From NCBI GenBank assembly GCA_947629595.1, contig CANREI010000017.1, positions 1 to 20,101 on the forward strand: DNA of 20,101 nt, in the 5' to 3' direction. The position numbers and the translations under genes are program-made. This DNA comes from an uncultured Alphaproteobacteria bacterium. Lineage in GTDB: Bacteria > Pseudomonadota > Alphaproteobacteria > CAAHEQ01 > UBA3637. Shown one piece after another: positions 7,544 through 14,760 of this stretch (position 1 is its first letter; the number at the start of each line of letters is the position of its first letter). The notes beneath the pieces were generated by a model. That model was not told where the DNA came from. It saw only the letters and a list, made by a program, of their open reading frames with translations, and did no database searches.

Positions 7544-7790
7544 TAATTTAATAAAGAATCATTTTTTTGAAATATTTTTTCAAGCAATTTTCAACAAACA
7601 CTTACGGCAAGAGCAATAAACATTAAAAAAAAACCGATAAATTCCCAGTTTTAATAAGCCGCGCAAGCGTAAAACATAACTTTCGGTATGTTTTAAAAAG
7701 CCGAAGTAAGAATTAAACACAAAACTCATTTTTTTAATTTTTATATCCATAAGCGGGGCCGAAAGCGTGCCGAAATAATGCATTTTATGC
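7544..7790. other. Intergenic stretch without a supported gene
   Basis: This AT-rich stretch lies between two convergent transcript ends. It holds a weak hairpin (TTCGG ... CCGAA, around 7681-7704) and a GCGCAAGCG sequence near 7662 that recurs in the terminator at 7799. A 75-codon open frame on the minus strand runs through the terminator and has no ribosome-binding site. I see no convincing gene. Confidence 0.6.
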
Positions 7791-7814
7791 AAAAAACTTC
7801 GGCGCAAGCGCCGA
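7791..7814 (-). terminator. Rho-independent terminator of the pseudopilin-like transcript
   Basis: On the minus strand TCGGCGC-TT-GCGCCGA (7799-7814) is a perfect GC-rich hairpin followed by AGTTTTTT. It lies about 260 bases past the stop of the 432-aa gene, which implies a long 3' untranslated region. Confidence 0.75.
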
Positions 7815-8075
7815 CTCGGGGATTTGCGGGCGTTATTACCGGGGCCTTTCTTAAACTCCTTTTTTGTGTTTTCATCTCTTTTTCTTTTCTCCGTTTCTTC
7901 TCTTCCGTTTCGTTTGCGTTTTAAACGGATTTTAAAGCCCGCAGGCGCGTTTTCTGTTGTGCTCCCTGTTGTCCCCTACTCTGCCTCTTTCGGGAGCCCT
8001 CCCCGCGGGCTTTTAAATGCCCGACGGGGAAAGTTTTAAAGTGGGGCGATGGCTTCGTCCTCTCAAAAGCCGGCC
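7815..8075 (-). other. Long GC-rich structured 3' flank of the pseudopilin-like gene
   Basis: About 260 bp between the 432-aa stop and its terminator contain no supported gene but are structured. AAAGCCCGC (7934-7942) pairs with GCGGGCTTT (8005-8013), nested around GCTCCC/GGGAGC (7961-7966/7992-7997). CTTAT/ATAAG (8079-8094) straddles the stop, and GGCTT/AAGCC (8051-8071) follows it. The part at 7931-8075 is more GC-rich than the rest of the window's noncoding DNA. If the upstream codons are a DGR variable region, this is where its homing and hairpin signals would lie. Confidence 0.5.
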
Positions 8076-9374
8076 TCACTTATCGACACATAAGGCGTAG
8101 TTGAAGTAGGTGCGATTGTTGTAGTTGACGTAACCGTCACCGAGGTAGACGTAGTACGCGTGGCAGGAATCCTTCAAATCAGATAACCAATAGCTATAGC
8201 CATCGTTTCCAAATTTTTTAGACAACCCCTTTATCGTCTCTGATAGTTCACCTCTTGTCCCTGCTTTATAACAATAATTCCAGTTGCTATTCTTGATTTG
8301 AGCCTCAGATTCAGTAGAACACTGCAAATCAGATATGCTTACCATCTGTTTCCCATTATGACTTTCACAGAAGTTCTGGGCATTCCACCAACTCATCCTC
8401 TCAAATTTCACAAAAAATGTCTTTCCATTTACCTCTATCTTTACGTTAGGCATATTACTTTTGCATTTTCCTGGATAACCTGTTTGTGCAGTACAACTGT
8501 CGGAGTGGTAAAAATAGCAATACTGACCTGTTCCACAATCCGTATTACTTGTGCATTCTTTGTTTTCTTCTTGTTTTTCACACCGTTCGCCTGCATAACC
8601 GTCCTCACAATAGCAGAAAGATCCTATTTCATTAGGATCACCGCCGGAATAATACATCAACTCTCCATGTCCGCTACAATCACCGGAAGCCGTTGTTTCA
8701 GTCGTTGTGGTTAATGTGGTGGTTGTAGTCTCTGTTGTGGCCTCCGTTGTCGTGGTTTCCGGCGTCGTTGTCACAGTCGTGGTTGTCGTAGTCGGCTCTG
8801 TTACTTCCGGCACGGGCGTGTGAGTTTCCGATTCCTCCGGGCGCGGAATGCCACCCTCAATTGTGGTATCCGTGTCAAAAAACACCGTTACGGTGTTGTC
8901 CGCATCATTGCACTCATTATCACCACCGTTAATTTCACTGTCATAATAATAGGCCATACCGAACACCGCATCACCCAGCATATTACATACGCGCTTTGGC
9001 AACCCTGTTGCCGTCATGGAATACATTGTTTCATCAATAAATTTACAGTCATGTCCGAAACTCGCTTCTTCCCCGCAAGCATATTCGAATCCGTAATCCA
9101 CCGTGCGAAACTTGTTTTCATCATAGGGCGAACCCAATGAAAGCGTTACGCCGTCGGGATTTCCCTTTTGTAATAGCATAGCCAACTGGGCACTGTTGAG
9201 GTTCATTTCATAAAGAATCTGATTCGACACATGCTTATCCATGCCCCACCGATAACCTGCGATTCCGCCGATTGAAATAACACCGATTATTGCCAAAACG
9301 CCCAGCATTTCAACCATTGAACGGCCTTGTTGAGTTTGATTTTCAATTTGTTTTTTCTTCATTTTATTGCTCAT
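8076..9374 (-). CDS. Pseudopilin-like surface protein with Thr-rich stalk, EGF-like and C-type-lectin-like domains (432 aa)
   Basis: Residues 1-17 are a short basic leader ending in Gly17; prepilin peptidase would cut before RSMVE, leaving the invariant Glu at mature position 5, followed by a hydrophobic helix (20-40). Residues 45-180 form a pseudopilin-like globular part with three Cys. Residues 180-229 are a Thr/Glu/Pro stalk. Residues 233-265 match an EGF-like pattern (CSGHG ... CYCEDGYAGERC) and 274-304 are a second Cys-rich module. The C-terminal 310-432 resemble C-type-lectin-like domains (MSWWNAQNFCESHNGKQMV; then YWLSDL ... AYYVYLGDG). The ATG at 9374 has AAAGGGG upstream and a good promoter. 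Codons 404-427 are strikingly C-ending (see 8094-8165). It is probably exported and displayed on the surface; the ligand is unknown. Confidence 0.8.
   Translation of the reverse strand: MSNKMKKKQIENQTQQGRSMVEMLGVLAIIGVISIGGIAGYRWGMDKHVSNQILYEMNLNSAQLAMLLQKGNPDGVTLSLGSPYDENKFRTVDYGFEYACGEEASFGHDCKFIDETMYSMTATGLPKRVCNMLGDAVFGMAYYYDSEINGGDNECNDADNTVTVFFDTDTTIEGGIPRPEESETHTPVPEVTEPTTTTTTVTTTPETTTTEATTETTTTTLTTTTETTASGDCSGHGELMYYSGGDPNEIGSFCYCEDGYAGERCEKQEENKECTSNTDCGTGQYCYFYHSDSCTAQTGYPGKCKSNMPNVKIEVNGKTFFVKFERMSWWNAQNFCESHNGKQMVSISDLQCSTESEAQIKNSNWNYCYKAGTRGELSETIKGLSKKFGNDGYSYWLSDLKDSCHAYYVYLGDGYVNYNNRTYFNYALCVDK
8094..8165 (-). other. Candidate DGR variable region (C-ending codon block)
   Basis: Codons 404-427 of the 432-aa protein end in C in 20 of 24 cases, T in three and G in one. 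They are dominated by TAC, AAC, GTC, GGT and GAC. Upstream Tyr codons in the same gene (for example YCY at 367-369 and YSY at 393-395) use TAT, as expected for this AT-rich genome. Diversity-generating retroelements use NNC/NNT codons so that adenine mutagenesis cannot create stops, and they target the extreme C-terminus of C-type-lectin-like folds, as here. The template repeat and reverse transcriptase are not in the window, so this is an inference from composition, position and fold. Confidence 0.5.
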
Positions 9375-9398
9375 TTTTTAACCCCTTTCAATAAATAA

Positions 9399-9427
9399 AG
9401 CATAAATTAAACGTACCTTTAATGCAA
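9399..9427 (-). promoter_or_regulatory. Promoter of the pseudopilin-like gene
   Basis: On the minus strand TTGCAT (9422-9427), 17-base spacer, TATGCT (9399-9404). The start ATG at 9374 and its AAAGGGG site follow at a short distance. A palindrome lies about ten bases upstream of the -35. Confidence 0.65.
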
Positions 9428-9437
9428 CGCTGATTCG

Positions 9438-9453
9438 AGGGTAAAATTACCCT
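9438..9453. promoter_or_regulatory. Palindromic operator-like site upstream of the pseudopilin promoter
   Basis: AGGGTAA-AA-TTACCCT is a 7-bp perfect inverted repeat placed just upstream of the -35 of the 432-aa gene, a typical position for an activator or repressor site. The cognate regulator is unknown. Confidence 0.45.
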
Positions 9454-9542
9454 TAAATTTTGGTGAAACAGTCTTTTTATAACCCGTTGATATTGCATTA
9501 AAATTACCTTAAAATAAATTTTTTTTGAAAAAATCAAAAAAA

Positions 9543-9580
9543 AGTGTTGCAAAAAACGTACGTTTTTTTTATGCAACACT
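9543..9580. repeat. 38-bp imperfect palindrome
   Basis: AGTGTTGC (9543-9550) and GCAACACT (9573-9580) are perfect inverted arms enclosing an A-tract/ACGTACG/T-tract centre that is itself nearly symmetric. With its TGCA-type arms and A/T tracts it is built like the palindrome at 226-257, though the sequences differ. It is probably a regulatory or repeat element. Confidence 0.55.
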
Positions 9581-9609
9581 CCCCAAAAAAACCATCCTTT
9601 CCCCCTATC

Positions 9610-9635
9610 GGCGGATGTGAAGCGCCACACCCGCC
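9610..9635. repeat. 10-bp GC-rich inverted repeat
   Basis: GGCGGATGTG (9610-9619) and CACACCCGCC (9626-9635) pair with one G:U wobble around AAGCGC. No T tract follows on either strand, so it is not a clean terminator. The rest of 9375-9772 is AT-rich and shows no supported gene. Confidence 0.5.
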
Positions 9636-9772
9636 AAAAATTAAGAAAGAAAATTCAAAAATAACCTGTCTTTTACCCCTGACGCTGCCGACTCGTCACT
9701 CATCAAGACAATTTTTTCATAATCAATAAAAAAACGTTCAATCATTCCATATCTTAAACGCCGAAAGCATTG

Positions 9773-11359
9773 TTATTCCGTTGTTTTTTGAATGCGTTTT
9801 TCAAAGGGCGGAATTTTGTAATTTTCTTGACGCATTACGTCAATAACGGCATCTCTGAAACTCGGCGCCACTTCTTTTTTGGTTTTAAAAACAGGAAATC
9901 CGTCACCGCCTTCGGCCAAAAAGCTCGGAATTAAAACAGTGTATGTTTTTAAAGAATCCCAAGCGCCCGTTGAAAGTTGAATAACGGGAGCTTTCGTGTA
10001 ATCAGGAAAAAACGTGTAAGAAAGCCCTGCCGCTTGAATAAATCCGTTAGCGCGCCCTTTTTGAAAGGTGCTTAATCCGTGCTTTAAATAGTTTTCAATT
10101 TCCGCGCCCGTCATTTGAACCGAAACAACGGAAGAATCAAACGGAAAAGCTTCAATCAAATCGCCGACGGTTACATCGCCTTGCGGCAATCCCGCCCGAA
10201 CGGCACCGCTGTTAATGAACGCAAAATCGGCCGACGGTGTTGTTTTTAAAAGCGCATCGGATAACACTTCGCCGATGTAACATTCTTCCAAACACGGTTC
10301 ATATTTTTGGGTGTTTAATGAAGAAACAACTTGATTTTCTTGCGGTTTTTTCGCCCAAACGGGTGTTTCGGAAAAGGTGACGGGTTTACGGGTTTCTTCA
10401 TTTAACGCGGCCTGCAACGAATTGATTTGTTGTTGCATTTTTTCATCGGGTGCCAGCGTATAATCAACAACCGCGGCTTCATTTTTAAATGCGACAATTT
10501 TTCCCAACCGATTGAATACCGCCGTAAAAGCGCCGATGTTTTCCCCGCCGTAACCGGCCGATGAAACCAAAACCGTTTGCCCGTCTTTTCCGATGAAGTG
10601 TTCAAACTTTTTCGTATGCGAATGAGCGCCGATGATAATATCAACATCAGGCATTTCTTTGGCAAGGCGTTCTTCCGTTTCATCACCCGTATGAGATAAC
10701 AACACAATCATTTGAACACCCTCTTTTTTGAAAGCATTGATTTGCGCTTGAACCGCTTGCGTTAAAGGGCGTAAATCGATACCCCCGCCCCCCTTCGTTT
10801 CCGTTTTAATATCGGGCGTTAATAAGCCGATAATACCAATCTTCACGCCGTTTCTTTTCACAATAACGGCAGGCTTAATTTTGTTTTTCGGCTGAAAGCT
10901 TTTCGGAAAAATTACATTGGCGGAAACAACGGGTGCCGAGATAATTGTCATCATTTTTTCAATTTCTGTTAAGCCGTCGTCAAAATCGTGATTTCCGAGC
11001 GTTACGGCATCATAATTCATTTGATTCATCAACCGAATAATATCCGCTCCTTTGCGAAGGGTATAGAAAAACGTGCCGGAAAACCGATCGCCGCCGTCTA
11101 ATAAAACAGCATCGGGATATTTTGTTCGATAGGCTTTGATAAACGATAAAAGACGTGCAAATCCGCCATGACACTCTTTTTCATCATAAGCACATACCGG
11201 CTTTTCCGCTCGAAACGGAACCAAATGCGCATGCAAATCGTTGGTATGCACAAAATGTATTTCATAAGCCGGTTGCGTTAAATAAACATATCCGCCACAC
11301 AGGAGGGCCGAACAAAATCCGATAAAACAAATACCCGTTAATATTGTTTTGAAGCGCAT
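9773..11359 (-). CDS. Secreted/periplasmic 5'-nucleotidase (UshA/CpdB superfamily, 528 aa)
   Basis: A metallophosphoesterase that hydrolyses extracellular nucleotides or UDP-sugars to release phosphate and nucleosides. An N-terminal hydrophobic segment (about 5-27) acts as signal or anchor. The dinuclear metal centre is complete: TNDLH (39-43), DGGD (88-91), GNHD (122-125), LSHTG (221-225) and GAHSH (244-248). The C-terminal substrate domain has NSGAVRAGLPQGDVT (383-397) and AEGGDGFPVF (482-491), whose Gly-Gly-Asp-Gly-Phe loop stacks the nucleoside base. The length is usual for the family. ATG at 11359 is preceded by AGAGGGGG. It is second in an operon, 33 bases after the HAD phosphatase, suggesting joint work in phosphate or nucleotide scavenging. 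UshA-like is likelier than a 2',3'-cyclic phosphodiesterase, but exact substrate preference cannot be read here. Confidence 0.9.
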   Translation of the reverse strand: MRFKTILTGICFIGFCSALLCGGYVYLTQPAYEIHFVHTNDLHAHLVPFRAEKPVCAYDEKECHGGFARLLSFIKAYRTKYPDAVLLDGGDRFSGTFFYTLRKGADIIRLMNQMNYDAVTLGNHDFDDGLTEIEKMMTIISAPVVSANVIFPKSFQPKNKIKPAVIVKRNGVKIGIIGLLTPDIKTETKGGGGIDLRPLTQAVQAQINAFKKEGVQMIVLLSHTGDETEERLAKEMPDVDIIIGAHSHTKKFEHFIGKDGQTVLVSSAGYGGENIGAFTAVFNRLGKIVAFKNEAAVVDYTLAPDEKMQQQINSLQAALNEETRKPVTFSETPVWAKKPQENQVVSSLNTQKYEPCLEECYIGEVLSDALLKTTPSADFAFINSGAVRAGLPQGDVTVGDLIEAFPFDSSVVSVQMTGAEIENYLKHGLSTFQKGRANGFIQAAGLSYTFFPDYTKAPVIQLSTGAWDSLKTYTVLIPSFLAEGGDGFPVFKTKKEVAPSFRDAVIDVMRQENYKIPPFEKRIQKTTE

Positions 11360-11392
11360 ATTTTAAGCCCCCTCTTTACATGTTCGTTTAAT

Positions 11393-12010
11393 TTATAAAT
11401 AAGCTTCCAATTGAAACAAATCGGTAAACACTTCTTCGGCCGATAACGCCGTTTCCGATGTGGTGTTCGGAGAAATCAATATGCCTTTTCCGTTGGCATA
11501 ATTATGCCCCATTTGAATATCGGCTTTACCGTCACCGATGCTGATAATTTCCGTCGGATTATATCCTTCAATGGCGGCATCGGTAAACGGTTTGGAGGGT
11601 TTATCGTTCGATGTGTCTTCCGCACCGATAATGCGATCAAAATAATGATCAACGTTTAAAGTATGCGCTTCGTTTCTTAAAATACTGCCGGCTTTATTGC
11701 TGGCCAACACATTGATGTAACCGTTTGCCTTGGCTTTTTCCAACACGGGAATGGCATTCGGCTTTAAACTGATTTGAGAGGCGCTTTTGGCATAAGCGTT
11801 TAAATAAACTTCTCGTGCTTCCGCCGCTTTTTCTTCCCCGAAAATATCTTTAATGAGATTCCGCCCCGACTTATTCATGGCCGCCGCCGATTCTTCTTTT
11901 GTCCAGGGCGCTAAACCGAATGTTTGTCGCATTACATTCTGCGCGGCAAAAATAGCCCCGAATGTGTCAACAAGCGTGTTATCCCAATCCCATAAAATCA
12001 ATTTTGTCAT
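11393..12010 (-). CDS. HAD-superfamily phosphatase, phosphoglycolate-phosphatase-like (205 aa)
   Basis: A cytoplasmic phosphatase of the haloacid dehalogenase fold. Motif I is DWDNT (8-12), with Asp8 as nucleophile and Asp10 as acid/base; motif II is Ser104 in LASNK; the motif III Lys lies in NDKPSKP (135-141); motif IV is GDGKAD (159-164). A helical cap lies between motifs I and II, as in the Gph/beta-phosphoglucomutase group. The substrate is not determinable; phosphoglycolate or a nucleotide monophosphate are both common in this group. AAAGGA before ATG 12010 and a TTGACT/TATAAT promoter (12046-12073) make it the first gene of the operon with the 5'-nucleotidase. It is divergent from mipZ. 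Confidence 0.85.
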   Translation of the reverse strand: MTKLILWDWDNTLVDTFGAIFAAQNVMRQTFGLAPWTKEESAAAMNKSGRNLIKDIFGEEKAAEAREVYLNAYAKSASQISLKPNAIPVLEKAKANGYINVLASNKAGSILRNEAHTLNVDHYFDRIIGAEDTSNDKPSKPFTDAAIEGYNPTEIISIGDGKADIQMGHNYANGKGILISPNTTSETALSAEEVFTDLFQLEAYL

Positions 12011-12045
12011 AATAAATCCTTTCGTTTGTGTGATGAAACGATGTT

Positions 12046-12073
12046 ATTATATCAGTCACGCCTTAAAAGTCAA
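12046..12073 (-). promoter_or_regulatory. Promoter of the HAD phosphatase/5'-nucleotidase operon
   Basis: On the minus strand TTGACT (12068-12073), 16-base spacer, perfect TATAAT (12046-12051). Back to back with the mipZ promoter. Confidence 0.7.
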
Positions 12074-12100
12074 TAAAAAAATGTTTTCGAAGCAGAGTGC

Positions 12101-12129
12101 TTGACAAAGGAAAAAAAATTAAATATCAT
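12101..12129 (+). promoter_or_regulatory. mipZ-pgm promoter with overlapping palindrome
   Basis: Perfect TTGACA (12101-12106), 17-base spacer, TATCAT (12124-12129). A TCATCA/TGATGA inverted repeat (12126-12131/12139-12144) overlaps the -10 and would suit a repressor. The Shine-Dalgarno AAAGGGG precedes ATG 12172. Confidence 0.7.
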
Positions 12130-12171
12130 CAAATATTATGATGAAACATTCAAACAAAAGGGGTTAAAAAA

Positions 12172-12960
12172 ATGTCAGCTCAAATTATTGTTTTTGCAAA
12201 TGAAAAAGGCGGTACGGGAAAATCAACGCTTGCCATGCATGTGATTGTCGCTCTGTTGCGACTCGGTAAAAAAGTAGCCTCATTCGACTTGGATTTTCCG
12301 CAGGCAACGCTTTCACATTATATGGAAAATCGCAAAGCTTTCGCGCAAACGCAACAAGTGGCTTTGCCCCATTCAAAACACTTGCTTTGGAATGAGGAAA
12401 CCGCCCGCATTTACACGTTAAAAGGCGAAATCGAAAAGGCTAAAAATACGGCAGATTTTATTGTGATTGACACACCGGGCAACGTGAATGACTTAACGCA
12501 GGAAGCCGTTAAAGCCGCCGATATTTTGGTCACGCCCTTAAACGACAGTTTAATTGATTTGGACGTGTTGGCCAAAGTTGATACAAACACTTTAAAAATT
12601 AAAGGACCCAGTCATTTTTCACAAATCGTGTGGTCTATGCGTCAACAACGTATGTTGGAACGAAAACCGCCGCTGCATTGGGTTATCGTGCGCAATCGGC
12701 TGACTTATACCAAAAGTCGCAACACACAATTGATGCTTGTTTTGTTAAACGCTTTGGCACGACGCATTCATTATACCGTTTCAAAAGGCATATCCGAACG
12801 GGTTATTTATCGGGAATTGTTTTTAAAAGGCTTAACAATGCTTGATTTAAAAGAAAACGGTTTGAATATGCCGACTTCTTCTTCGGCGTTAACGGCCAAA
12901 CAGGAAATTACGGAGCTTTTAAAAAATATTTTTCTGAATGAGGTTGATAATAACGCTTGA
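12172..12960 (+). CDS. mipZ: MipZ, division-plane positioning ParA/MinD-type ATPase (262 aa)
   Basis: MipZ forms a gradient from ParB at the poles and blocks FtsZ assembly, so that the Z ring forms mid-cell; it is characteristic of Alphaproteobacteria. The deviant Walker A NEKGGTGKST (10-19) carries the signature Lys12 and P-loop Lys17. DLDFPQATLSHYMENR (39-54) and VIDTPG (98-103) are the switch and Walker B regions. MipZ-specific signatures are TPLNDSLIDLD (121-131), WVIVRNRL (170-177), LNALARRI (192-199) and ERVIYRELFLKGLTMLDL (209-226), which match Caulobacter MipZ almost position by position. Length fits the family. It has its own promoter and ends 42 bases before pgm, with which it is probably co-transcribed. 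ParB is not in the window. Confidence 0.93.
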   Translation: MSAQIIVFANEKGGTGKSTLAMHVIVALLRLGKKVASFDLDFPQATLSHYMENRKAFAQTQQVALPHSKHLLWNEETARIYTLKGEIEKAKNTADFIVIDTPGNVNDLTQEAVKAADILVTPLNDSLIDLDVLAKVDTNTLKIKGPSHFSQIVWSMRQQRMLERKPPLHWVIVRNRLTYTKSRNTQLMLVLLNALARRIHYTVSKGISERVIYRELFLKGLTMLDLKENGLNMPTSSSALTAKQEITELLKNIFLNEVDNNA

Positions 12961-13002
12961 TGATAATATAAAGAAGAAAGAAATGAAAATAAGGAGGGAA
13001 AA

Positions 13003-14634
13003 ATGGAAATTAAAACAATTCAAACAAGTCCCTATACCGATCAGGTTTGCGGCACCTCGGGTTTAAGAAAAAAAACAAGTGTTTTTAAGCAAAAAAACTA
13101 TCTTGAAAATTTTGTGCAGTCCGTTTTTAACGCTTTAAGCGATATTGAGGGAAAAACACTGGTTATCGGCGGTGACGGCCGTTATTTTAACGATACGGCC
13201 GTTCAATCGATTATTCGTCTGGCGGTGGCGAATCAATTCGGACGCTTGATTATCGGACAAAACGGTATTTTATCAACGCCGGCCGCCTCGCATTTGATTG
13301 TGAAACGAAAAGCTTTCGGCGGTATTATTTTATCCGCCAGTCATAATCCGGGCGGGCCGGAAGGTGATGTCGGCATTAAGTTTGATACGGCACAAGGTGC
13401 ACCTGCCCCGCAAGCCGTGACGGATAAAATATCGGAAAAAGCCAAAATGATTGATCATTATTGGACATGCGATATCCCCGATGTTAATTTATCGGAAATC
13501 GGCGAACAACTCATCGGTTCCACCGTTATAGAAGTGGTCGATTCGGTTGAAGATTACGCTCTTTATATGCAGGAAATTTTTGATTTTCATGCTATTCAAA
13601 AACTGTTTCAAAGCGGATTTCGTATGACTTATGATGCCTTAAATGCCGTGACGGGGCCGTATGCCGTTCATATTTTCGAAAAACTGCTCGGCGCACCGGC
13701 CGGAACGGTTATTCACGCCAAACCGCTGCCCGATTTCGGCGGGCTTCACCCCGAACCGAATTTAACATATGCCCATGCGTTTGTGGAAAAAATGTTTGCC
13801 GATGATGCGCCGGATTTCGGGGCGGCTTCCGACGGCGACGGTGATCGCTATATGATTTTGGGCAAAAAGTTTTTCGTAGCGCCTTCGGACAGCTTGGCCG
13901 TTTTAATGCAATATGCCGATCAAATACCGTTTTATGCCGGCCGTATTTACGGGGTTGCCCGTTCCATGCCCACGGCCGATGCCGTTGATTTTGTGGCGGC
14001 CCAAAAAAATCTGCCCGTTTTTGCAACACCCACGGGGTGGAAATATTTTTCATCGCTGTTAAACGCTCGAAAAATTTCATTTTGCGGCGAAGAAAGTTTC
14101 GGTTCGGGATCGTTTCACTTGTGCGAAAAAGACGGTATTTGGGCCATTTTGTTTTGGTTAAATATTTTAGCCGTCACGCGTAAATCCGTGCAGGAATTAA
14201 ATGAAGAATTATGGCATCATTTCGGACGAGTTTATACATCAACGCAAAGTTATGAAGGCTTGGAAACCGCAACCGTTCGGGAAATGTTTGCGGCCTATGA
14301 ACAGCATGCCGCCGATCTGGTCGGTACAAAGGTGAACAATCATCAAATTAAAGAAGTCGGCGTTTTTAATTATACGGATCCCGTCACGCAGGAAACGGCA
14401 AAAAATCAGGGAGACTATATTTTGTTCGATGATAACAGCCGTATTTTCTGGCGATTATCGGGTACGGGCAGCTCGGGAGCAACGTTGCGGGTTTATTATA
14501 TGAAACACGAAAAAAATCCGGCGCGTTTGCATGAAAATGCCGCCGATTATTTGCAACCGCTGCAAGAAATTTTCACGCAGTTGGTTCAATTGGAAACTTA
14601 TACGGGACGAACACACCCCGATGTGACAACTTAA
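13003..14634 (+). CDS. pgm: Phosphoglucomutase (543 aa)
   Basis: Interconverts glucose 1-phosphate and glucose 6-phosphate in the cytoplasm, feeding UDP-glucose, glycogen and surface-polysaccharide synthesis. It belongs to the long alpha-D-phosphohexomutase type: CGTSGLRKK (16-24); active-site loop SASHNPGG (111-118), with Ser113 the phosphoserine; Mg-binding DGDGDR (277-282); sugar-binding CGEESFG (361-367); and phosphate-binding SGTGSSGATLR (486-496). All four catalytic motifs are intact, and 543 residues is the expected length. ATG 13003 has AAGGAGGG upstream. It follows mipZ by 42 bases in the same direction, and a possible AT-rich terminator follows it. Confidence 0.93.
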   Translation: MEIKTIQTSPYTDQVCGTSGLRKKTSVFKQKNYLENFVQSVFNALSDIEGKTLVIGGDGRYFNDTAVQSIIRLAVANQFGRLIIGQNGILSTPAASHLIVKRKAFGGIILSASHNPGGPEGDVGIKFDTAQGAPAPQAVTDKISEKAKMIDHYWTCDIPDVNLSEIGEQLIGSTVIEVVDSVEDYALYMQEIFDFHAIQKLFQSGFRMTYDALNAVTGPYAVHIFEKLLGAPAGTVIHAKPLPDFGGLHPEPNLTYAHAFVEKMFADDAPDFGAASDGDGDRYMILGKKFFVAPSDSLAVLMQYADQIPFYAGRIYGVARSMPTADAVDFVAAQKNLPVFATPTGWKYFSSLLNARKISFCGEESFGSGSFHLCEKDGIWAILFWLNILAVTRKSVQELNEELWHHFGRVYTSTQSYEGLETATVREMFAAYEQHAADLVGTKVNNHQIKEVGVFNYTDPVTQETAKNQGDYILFDDNSRIFWRLSGTGSSGATLRVYYMKHEKNPARLHENAADYLQPLQEIFTQLVQLETYTGRTHPDVTT

Positions 14635-14663
14635 TAAAAATTGATTTTTTACTCGTTTTTTAA

Positions 14664-14695
14664 GCTTGAAAAAAGATTTTTTAAGCGTGTTTTTT
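14664..14695 (+). terminator. Possible AT-rich terminator after pgm
   Basis: GCTTGAAAAAA (14664-14674) can pair with TTTTTTAAGC (14677-14686) with one bulged G, followed by GTGTTTTTT. The stem is nearly all A:U, so its strength is doubtful. Confidence 0.4.
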
Positions 14696-14705
14696 CACTT
14701 TTTGT

Positions 14706-14734
14706 TTGCTTTTTTAAAGAAGAAAGGGTATAGT
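14706..14734 (+). promoter_or_regulatory. Promoter of the mlaE-mlaF-radA-cvpA-deaminase-rlmH operon
   Basis: TTGCTT (14706-14711), 17-base spacer, TATAGT (14729-14734), located 27 bases before the GTG start of mlaE and its AGGAAAGGA ribosome-binding site. No other promoter is evident before 19458. Confidence 0.6.
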
Positions 14735-14760
14735 TTGAAAAAACAGGAAAGGATTGATTC

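Noticed and set aside
7580..7807. 75-codon minus-strand frame
   Set aside because: It overlaps the terminator, lacks a ribosome-binding site and has composition of noncoding AT-rich DNA.
7741..7875. 44-codon minus-strand frame starting MKTQKRSLRKAPVITPANPR
   Set aside because: It runs straight through the terminator hairpin at 7799-7814, has no good ribosome-binding site at proper spacing, and matches nothing I know.
7400..8075. Template repeat or reverse transcriptase for the candidate DGR
   Set aside because: I looked for a second copy of the 8094-8165 pattern with AAC-rich codons and for a reverse-transcriptase frame, and found neither in the window.
9544..9729. 61-codon plus-strand frame between the pseudopilin-like and nucleotidase genes
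   Set aside because: It begins inside the 38-bp palindrome, has no ribosome-binding site and low-complexity Pro/Lys/Ser content.
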